Shown in pieces: positions 57,985 to 64,000 of a stretch of DNA of 64,000 nt (the first letter of the stretch is position 1; each line of letters begins with the position of its first letter). The stretch is from Trebonia sp036501515 (GTDB lineage Bacteria; Actinomycetota; Actinomycetes; Streptosporangiales; Streptosporangiaceae), in the NCBI GenBank assembly GCA_036501515.1, contig DASYAD010000472.1, positions 1 through 64,000 of the forward strand, read 5' to 3'. Under the pieces are notes generated by a model, which made no database searches, was not told the DNA's origin, and was given only the letters and a program-made list of their open reading frames with translations. The translations under genes were made by a program, and so were the position numbers.

Positions 57985-60900
57985 ATGAAGATGCTATCCC
58001 GCCCAGTCGATCAGATAAAAGACCATTACTCGGCGGTCGTGATCGGCTCGGGATACGGCGGTGCGATCGCCGCTGACCGCATCGCCCGCGCTGGGCGAGA
58101 TGTCTGTGTCCTTGAGCGGGGGAAAGAGCTGCACCCCGGCGAGTTCCCGAATTCCGCGCTTTCCGCGGCGCGGGAGATGCAGGTGCACACGCCCAAGGGT
58201 AACCACGGGTCCGCACTGGGAATGTTCGACTTCCACGTAGGCCCTGACGTGACCGTCTTGTCGGGGTGCGGCCTTGGCGGAACCTCGCTGATCAACGCCA
58301 ACGTCGCCCTTGAGCCGGGGGACGCGGTCTTCGCGGACGTACGGTGGCCCGCCCCGCTGCGGCAGCATCCCGAGGTCCTGCGGCCCTTCATGCGCACGGC
58401 CAAGACGATGCTCGGGTCCAACCCCTACCCGTCCGGGTGGCCGGAGCTGCCCCGGCTGCAGGCACTAGAACTGGCGGCGGAGGGCCTGGGCCGCCAGGTG
58501 GTGCGACCCGACATCAACGTGACGTTCACCGACGGCCTGAACGCCGTCGGTGTGCGGCAGAACGCGTGCACGCTGTGCGGGGACTGCTGTTCCGGCTGCA
58601 ACTACGGGGCCAAGAACACGGTCCTGATGAACTATCTCCCCGACGCGTACGCGCACGGCGCACACATCTTCACCGAGGTGGCGGTGCAGTCCGTGCGGCG
58701 TTGCCGTGACCAGTGGCTGGTGGCCTTCGAGACGCGCGACGAGGGGGCGCAGCGGTCTCCCGGCGGCACTCCGCGGTTCGTGACCGCCGACGTCGTCGTG
58801 CTCGCGGCCGGCACGCTCGGCTCGACGCAGATCCTGCTCAGGTCACGTGACCTGGGGCTGCCGGTGTCGGACAGGATCGGGCACGGATTCTCGGGTAACG
58901 GCGACGTGCTGGCGTTCGCCTACGACACCGACCGGCCGGTGGCCGGCACCGGCCTGGGCAAGCGCATCCCGCGCGAGGAGACCGCGGTCGGCCCTTCAAT
59001 CGCCGGCCTGATCGATTTGCGCGGCGCTGACCCCGGCGTGGACAGCGCGCTGATCATCGAGGACGGCGGCATCCCGGGCGCGCTGGCCTCAGTCATGCCG
59101 CTGGTGCTTGGCGCCGCCTCAGAAGGGGTTCCTGAGGACGGAACCAGGCGGCTGCGCGAACTCGCGGGTATCCCGTTCGGCTCGCACCGCGGCCCGGTCG
59201 GCCGCACGCTCACCTACCTGGTGATGAGCACCGACGACGCCGGCGGGCGGATCGTCATGGAGAGCGACAGGATCGCGGTGGTGTGGCCCGAGGTCGGCGA
59301 GCAGCCGGCGTTCGCCCGCGACAACCGGATCCTGGCCTCGGCCACCAGGGCGCTGCACGGAACGGAGACGCCCGACCCGCTCTGGGCCTGGACGAACGGG
59401 CGCTCGCTGATCACCGTGCATCCGCTCGGCGGCTGCGCGATGGCCGACGACGCGACCCGCGGCGTGGTGAACCACAAAGGCCAGGTGTTCGACCCCGTCA
59501 GCGGGGGAGTGCACGACGGGCTGTACGTCTGCGACGGCTCGGTCGTCCCGTGCGCGCTGGACGCGAACCCGCTGCTCACTATCTCCGCCATCGCCGAAAG
59601 GACGGCCGCGCTCTTGATAGAGGACCGTAAGTGGGCAGGCGGCCAGGCGCCCGTCGCGACAGAACCAGAGCCGGAGCTGGCCCCGCCCACGGCCCGCCTT
59701 CAGTTCAGCGAGCGCCTGACCGGCTTCGTCTCGATGAGCGTGCCCGACGACTACACCGCGGGCTATGACCGCGGCCGTAGTGACGACGCGCGCGTCGAAC
59801 TGCTGGTCAGCATCGAGTACGACGACATCGGGGCGGCCCTTGACGACCCGGCCCGCGAGGCCAGGATCTCGGGGACGGTCCTCGCACCCGCCCTGTCGCC
59901 GCACCGGCTGACGGTCGCCGACGGCCGCTTCACGCTCTTCGATCCCGACCCGTCGCAGGCAGAGACCTGGCTGATGCGGTACAGGATGACGCTGGAGTCG
60001 GCTGAGGGCAAGCGGTACCGCTTCGAAGGCCACAAGGTGCTCCGCGAGAACGGGGTCCGCCGTGCCTGGTCGGAGACGACCACGCTCTACACGAAGATCG
60101 ACGGTCTTGACGGGCAAGATCCGGGCACCGGGATCCTGCACCTGAAACTGGCCGACCTGCCCAAGCTCGTCCGCAGCATCAAGGTCGACGGGGTGCCGCG
60201 CCGTCAGCAGGGCGAGTACCGCCGGGCGTTCCTCGAACTGTTCGCCGACGAGATGGTGCACATCTACGGCGGCGTCCTCGATGAGGCGGGCGCTTTCCCG
60301 AGTGCGCCGAAAACGGCGCCGTCCGTCCGGGAGCCCGCCGACCCGGACGGAACCTGGTGGTGCGACAGCCAGCGGCAGTGGCACGCCGACGACCGGCTCG
60401 GCGACGACGCGTTCCTGCGCCTGACCAGGTACCGGGCGGGCGACAAGGGACCCCTCATGCTGGCCACGGGATTCGGCATGTCCTCGCACTCGTTCCTGGC
60501 GTCGACCATCGAGCAGAACCTCACGGAGTTCCTGGCCGAACGCGGCTACGACATCTGGCTGTTCGACTACCGGGCCGGGATCGACCTGCCGTCGGCCAGG
60601 ACCGAGTTCACCATCGACGACATCGCCCAGGTCGACTGGCCAGCCGCGGTCAGCCAGGTGCTCGAGCTGACCGGCCGGGAAAACCTGCAGGCGTTCGGGC
60701 ACTGCGTGGGGTCCGGATCGCTGCAGATGGCGATGCTCAACGGGCTGCGGGGGGTCCGTGCGGCGGTGTGCGCGCAGTTCCCCATGCACCCCTCCACGTC
60801 GGTCTTCAACCAGGTGAAGTCCGGGCTGCACACGGCCGGCATCTTCAGCCGCCTCGGGGTCAAGGGAATGGCGCCAGACATTCGGCCGACGCTTCCCGAC

Positions 60901-61377
60901 GAACTGCTCGACATCACCCTCAGGACGCTGCCGATGCCCGCGGAGGAACGGTGCGGCCAGGCGGTATGCCGGTGGATCAACGCGATCTACGGCTGCACCC
61001 ACCGCCATGCGCAGCTGAACGACGCGACCCACCGCGCACTCAACGAGATGTTCGGCTTCGGCAACATCGACTCGCTCCAGCACCTGTCCCTCATGATGCG
61101 CAAGGGGCTCGCGGTCACGCACACCGGCGGTACGGACTATTTCGACCACCCGGAGCGTCTCGCGGCTACCAGCCTGCTGCTCCTGCAGGGTTCGCAGAAC
61201 TACATCTTCCATCCGATCGGCTCGCTCAAGACGCTGCAATGGCTGCAGGAGCACAACCCCGGCGGCGATTACCAGCGGGAGGTGCTCCAGGGGTACGCGC
61301 ATCTCGACGCGATCGTCGGGACCAGGGCCGCCGCGGACGTCTACCCGCGGATCACCAACTTCCTCGACGCCAGGTGA
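57985..61377 (+). CDS. GMC-type oxidoreductase fused to an alpha/beta hydrolase with Cys nucleophile
   Basis: 1130-residue fusion. Residues about 1-550 are a GMC/cholesterol-oxidase-like flavoenzyme: FAD motif AVVIGSGYGGAIAADRIARA (about 17-36), GCGLGGTSLINANV, a Cys cluster CTLCGDCCSGC (Cys195, 198, 201, 202, 205) that could hold an iron-sulphur cluster, and the C-terminal HPLGGCAMADD and DGSVVPCALDANPLLTISAI. Residues about 570-790 form a beta-rich middle segment (RLQFSERLTGFVSMSVPDDY). Residues about 830-1125 are an alpha/beta hydrolase with the elbow GHCVG (nucleophile Cys907 instead of Ser) and a C-terminal HLDAI candidate His. AGGAG precedes the ATG. Probably oxidises a sterol or other alcohol and processes the product. 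Confidence 0.85.
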   Translation: MKMLSRPVDQIKDHYSAVVIGSGYGGAIAADRIARAGRDVCVLERGKELHPGEFPNSALSAAREMQVHTPKGNHGSALGMFDFHVGPDVTVLSGCGLGGTSLINANVALEPGDAVFADVRWPAPLRQHPEVLRPFMRTAKTMLGSNPYPSGWPELPRLQALELAAEGLGRQVVRPDINVTFTDGLNAVGVRQNACTLCGDCCSGCNYGAKNTVLMNYLPDAYAHGAHIFTEVAVQSVRRCRDQWLVAFETRDEGAQRSPGGTPRFVTADVVVLAAGTLGSTQILLRSRDLGLPVSDRIGHGFSGNGDVLAFAYDTDRPVAGTGLGKRIPREETAVGPSIAGLIDLRGADPGVDSALIIEDGGIPGALASVMPLVLGAASEGVPEDGTRRLRELAGIPFGSHRGPVGRTLTYLVMSTDDAGGRIVMESDRIAVVWPEVGEQPAFARDNRILASATRALHGTETPDPLWAWTNGRSLITVHPLGGCAMADDATRGVVNHKGQVFDPVSGGVHDGLYVCDGSVVPCALDANPLLTISAIAERTAALLIEDRKWAGGQAPVATEPEPELAPPTARLQFSERLTGFVSMSVPDDYTAGYDRGRSDDARVELLVSIEYDDIGAALDDPAREARISGTVLAPALSPHRLTVADGRFTLFDPDPSQAETWLMRYRMTLESAEGKRYRFEGHKVLRENGVRRAWSETTTLYTKIDGLDGQDPGTGILHLKLADLPKLVRSIKVDGVPRRQQGEYRRAFLELFADEMVHIYGGVLDEAGAFPSAPKTAPSVREPADPDGTWWCDSQRQWHADDRLGDDAFLRLTRYRAGDKGPLMLATGFGMSSHSFLASTIEQNLTEFLAERGYDIWLFDYRAGIDLPSARTEFTIDDIAQVDWPAAVSQVLELTGRENLQAFGHCVGSGSLQMAMLNGLRGVRAAVCAQFPMHPSTSVFNQVKSGLHTAGIFSRLGVKGMAPDIRPTLPDELLDITLRTLPMPAEERCGQAVCRWINAIYGCTHRHAQLNDATHRALNEMFGFGNIDSLQHLSLMMRKGLAVTHTGGTDYFDHPERLAATSLLLLQGSQNYIFHPIGSLKTLQWLQEHNPGGDYQREVLQGYAHLDAIVGTRAAADVYPRITNFLDAR

Positions 61378-61390
61378 CCGCCCGGCGACG

Positions 61391-64000
61391 TCAGCCGCGC
61401 AGGCGGGGCCGGCTGGTGATCGCGGCCAGCCCGAGTTCCTGCGCGGTCCGCATGGCGGATCCGGTCAGCGCGGCTGCCCGCTCGGCGTCGTCCGCCCGCC
61501 CCCGCACGGCCAGCACGCGGCCGCACGCCGCTTCAGTCAGCGCCGTCCACGGCCGGGCGCCCATCGCACGGTGCCGGCTCAGCGCGGCCTCCAGGTGCGT
61601 CACGGCATCGTCGAGGTGGCCGGCCGTCGCGGCCAGCAGGCCGAGCCAGTGATCGGCGGCACCGAGGAAGCTCGCGAGCCCCAGCGTGCAGTTGCTCCCC
61701 GAGTACGGCGCGGCGAGATCGTAGAGCGCCTGCGCCCACTCCTTGTCCGCGACCAGGTCGACCGCGCCTGAGAACCCCACAACGACGGCCCACCACCAGT
61801 AGTTGGTGTCCGCGTTCGTCGCCGCGGCGGGCTCTGTGCGGCGCAGCACCGCCACCGCGCGGTCGGCGGCGCCCCCCTCGGCCAGGAACCACGCGGTGAT
61901 GGCGGCCCAGGCAAGGTTTCCCTGGTCCGCCGCAGAAAGAGCCTCGAATCCTGGCACGTACTCGGCCGCGTGCCCTTGCAGCATCCGCCGGGTGGCATTC
62001 TGTCCCACCGAGATCAGCTGGGCCTGCGAGTGGCCGATCCGGGCGAGCCTGCGGCCCAGCTCGGCGGCCATGGTCTCGGCGTCGGCGAACCTTCCCTCGA
62101 GCGTGGCGGCGGTGATGTCCCACATCGCGGCGAGCCTGATGAATTCCGGGTGCCGCACCGCTTCCGCCAGCGTCTTCAGCTCGCGGGCGGTCTGCCCCGC
62201 GGCCGCGTGGGCGCCGTTCTCGAACTGCGCGGCCAGCCGGATCCGCAGCCCTTCGAGGGTCAGCTCAGGGTCGCCGAGCTCGGCTCCGATCTCGAGGATC
62301 TCGCTGGCCACCCTGAGCGCGTCGCCGACGTCGCCTGGTCCGTCAAGCGCCCAGCACCGGTGCAGCAAGACGGTGGCGAGCGTGCGGGGCCCGGCCGTGC
62401 CGCGGGCCATGGCGACCGACTGGTCGCTGAGCGCGAGCCGTTCCGGGTAGGGGCGCACGTTGTGCAGCCAGTGGGCCAGGCGGGCCAGGACCGTCGCCCG
62501 GGTGGCGTCGTCGTGCTCGCCCAGCCGCTTGAGCGCCTCGTCGAGAAGCGTCAGCGCCCGCAGGTCGGGGCGGGCCGACGCCGGGAGCACGCCGCCGTAG
62601 CCGAGCGCGGCCCGCGCGAACAGCGGGTCGCTGCCAAGTCGGCGCGCGGTATCGGCCGCCTCGGCGAACCGCTCGTCCCTGGGCGCGTACTCGCCGGCCC
62701 GGTCGTGCGCGCCGGCTAGGTCGAGGAGCAGCTCGCAGCGGAGCGGGTCGTCCTCGGGGCCGTGGCGGTCGAGCAGCTCAAGCGCTCGCCTGAAGTGCCG
62801 TACCGCGACCTCGGCCGCTACCTCGCGCAGCGCCCGCTCGCCGGCCTGACGGCCGTACCTGACCGCCTTGACGGCCGAGCCTTTGCTGGCGGCCGCGCCG
62901 AAATGGTGCGCGAGCTCGGCCGGCGAGATGCCGGAACGGGATTCGAGGGTTTCGCCGATCCGCTGGTGCAGCAGGGCCCGGCGGCTTCTGCTCAGTTCTT
63001 CGGAAGTGACCCGCCGCGTCAGGGAGTGCGTGAACCGCCAGCAGTCAGGCTCCTCGTCGATCTCCCTGATCAGGCCAGCTTTCGCCCCCTGATCGAGCAG
63101 GTCGACCGTGGTGTCGTCGGCCAGCCCGGCGGCCGACGCCAGCAGGGCGGTATCGAACCGCTCGCCGATCAGCGAGGCGATCGCGAGTGACTCCGCGCAC
63201 CGGTCAGGCAGCCGCCGGAGCCGGGACCGGACCATGTCCCGCACCGACTGCGGTATCTCGGCTGGAGTGCCGCCCAGCACGGACGCGTTCTTGTCGAACG
63301 CACCGGTTTCTGACAGGTGCCTGGCCATCTCCAGCAGGAAGAACGGGTTGCCGCCGGTCTCCCACTCGAGTTCGGCCACCATCGCCGCCTCGCGCTCGCC
63401 GAACGGCCGGCCGGCCGCGTCCTCGAGCAGGGTGGTGACGGCCTGGTGCTCAAGCCCGCGCAGCGACAGGCGCCGGCCGTCGATATCGCGGGTCATCGAC
63501 GGCAGGGCGGCCGCGAATTCGCTCCGCTCCGGCCCGATGTCGCGGTACATGGCCACGGTGAGCAGCGGTGTCGAGCGCCTGGCCCGCATCAGGTGGGGGA
63601 GCAGGAACAGGGACGGCTGGTCGGCCCACTGCAAGTCATCAAGAACGAGCAGCACGGGATGCCTGGCCGCGATCCGCCGGATCCAGGTGTCAATCGACTC
63701 GAACAACCGGAAGCGCTCAGCCTCGGGCGCCGCCTGCGGCGAGGCACCCGGTGCTCCCGCACGGAACGCGGGCTCGGGGCACAGCCGGGCGATTTCCCCG
63801 GCCAGGCCGGCCAGGTCCCGGCGCAGCACCGCGTCCGGGCAGGCGCGCGCGTAGTCGTCGAGAGCCTCACGGAACGCCTGGTACGGTGCGAGCACGTGCT
63901 CGTCCCAGCGCCCGTAAAGGACCAGGCCGCCGTCTGCCTGGACGAGCCGCGCCAGCTCGGCGGTGAGCGCCGTCTTCCCGACCCCCGGCTCCCCGGCGAT
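61391..64000 (-). CDS. Large AAA/NTPase regulator with helical repeats (5' end outside window)
   Basis: The C-terminal 869 residues of an STAND-type ATPase. The frame enters at the window edge with Walker A GEPGVGKTA, continues to Walker B VLLVLDDLQWADQPS (about 140 residues in), ETGGNPFFLLEMARHLSETG, and then a long helical-repeat (TPR-like) region of about 450 residues (FRRALELLDRHGPEDDP, YPERLALSDQSVAMARGTAG). The protein ends in GLAAITSRPRLRG with no LuxR-type helix-turn-helix, so the N-terminal part outside the window (cyclase, kinase or BTAD-type in relatives) must decide its role. Convergent with the GMC-hydrolase gene, 13 bp apart. Confidence 0.88.
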   Translation of the reverse strand: MAGEPGVGKTALTAELARLVQADGGLVLYGRWDEHVLAPYQAFREALDDYARACPDAVLRRDLAGLAGEIARLCPEPAFRAGAPGASPQAAPEAERFRLFESIDTWIRRIAARHPVLLVLDDLQWADQPSLFLLPHLMRARRSTPLLTVAMYRDIGPERSEFAAALPSMTRDIDGRRLSLRGLEHQAVTTLLEDAAGRPFGEREAAMVAELEWETGGNPFFLLEMARHLSETGAFDKNASVLGGTPAEIPQSVRDMVRSRLRRLPDRCAESLAIASLIGERFDTALLASAAGLADDTTVDLLDQGAKAGLIREIDEEPDCWRFTHSLTRRVTSEELSRSRRALLHQRIGETLESRSGISPAELAHHFGAAASKGSAVKAVRYGRQAGERALREVAAEVAVRHFRRALELLDRHGPEDDPLRCELLLDLAGAHDRAGEYAPRDERFAEAADTARRLGSDPLFARAALGYGGVLPASARPDLRALTLLDEALKRLGEHDDATRATVLARLAHWLHNVRPYPERLALSDQSVAMARGTAGPRTLATVLLHRCWALDGPGDVGDALRVASEILEIGAELGDPELTLEGLRIRLAAQFENGAHAAAGQTARELKTLAEAVRHPEFIRLAAMWDITAATLEGRFADAETMAAELGRRLARIGHSQAQLISVGQNATRRMLQGHAAEYVPGFEALSAADQGNLAWAAITAWFLAEGGAADRAVAVLRRTEPAAATNADTNYWWWAVVVGFSGAVDLVADKEWAQALYDLAAPYSGSNCTLGLASFLGAADHWLGLLAATAGHLDDAVTHLEAALSRHRAMGARPWTALTEAACGRVLAVRGRADDAERAAALTGSAMRTAQELGLAAITSRPRLRG

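Noticed and set aside
59119..61302. Long open frame (727 codons) on the minus strand opposite the GMC-hydrolase gene
   Set aside because: It is the complement of a well-supported gene. In such GC-rich DNA the antisense frame stays open because stop codons are rare; its product is Arg/Pro/Asp-rich with no family motif.
1..64000. tRNA, rRNA, integrase attachment sites or insertion sequences
   Set aside because: No cloverleaf-like GGTTCGAATCC arm context, rRNA core sequence, transposase or integrase motif was recognised on reading. A dedicated tRNA and IS search would be needed to exclude them fully.

Overview
The window is very GC-rich, with almost exclusively G/C third positions, frequent GTG starts, many ATGA/GTGA start-stop overlaps and few recognisable U-tract terminators. 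Together with the protein families present (mycothiol-type maleylpyruvate isomerase family, DUF3040, DUF6918, PF04672-type SAM methyltransferase, MEDS-STAS regulators, ECF41- and ECF42-type sigma factors, Hanks kinase with a Ser/Pro-rich tail), this points to a large-genome filamentous actinomycete. The genus cannot be set from sequence reading alone. No tRNA, rRNA, CRISPR array, transposase or phage gene was recognised.

Layout. 1-9 kb: end of an unidentified gene, a DrrAB-like ABC exporter operon closed by an XRE regulator, a long repeat-rich non-coding stretch, then a second ABC exporter operon divergent from an OmpR-type two-component system. 9-13 kb: an epimerase divergent from an ECF41/SigJ-like sigma factor, an HD hydrolase, and a first MEDS-STAS plus HATPase pair. 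13-19 kb: an MFS exporter divergent from an HxlR regulator with two palindromic operators, a fluoride-riboswitch operon (two crcB genes plus a triple DUF190 protein), a SAM methyltransferase and a sigma-factor remnant. 19-30 kb: pyrophosphatase, APC permease, serine hydrolase, fumarylacetoacetase and a DinB-like protein, a large repeat-bearing membrane protein, and an NCS1 transporter-racemase operon. 30-43 kb: XRE-cupin regulator, Ser/Thr kinase, an FAA-hydrolase/CMD pair, a lipoprotein, a DUF4157 protein with two minisatellites, a phosphoesterase and a second MFS exporter. 43-52 kb: TetR, an ECF42-DGPF pair, a MerR regulator overlapped by a 19-residue Cys-rich peptide, a phospholipase C-like enzyme, DUF3040, DUF1684, a methyltransferase and an acyl-CoA synthetase. 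52-64 kb: a second MEDS-STAS plus HATPase pair, TetR divergent from a P450, a polytopic membrane protein, a free STAS protein, a GMC oxidoreductase fused to an alpha/beta hydrolase, and a large AAA regulator cut by the window end.

Themes. (1) Signalling is dense: two MEDS-STAS/HATPase pairs and a lone STAS protein suggest partner-switching circuits, and all three STAS domains lack the usual phosphoacceptor serine. (2) Small metal and ion responses are present: a fluoride riboswitch operon and a MerR unit with a tiny metallothionein-like peptide. (3) In-frame tandem repeats interrupt or extend several proteins. (4) A 55-bp AT-rich element with inverted ends occurs twice at 47/53 identity in intergenic DNA, with a possible diverged third copy.
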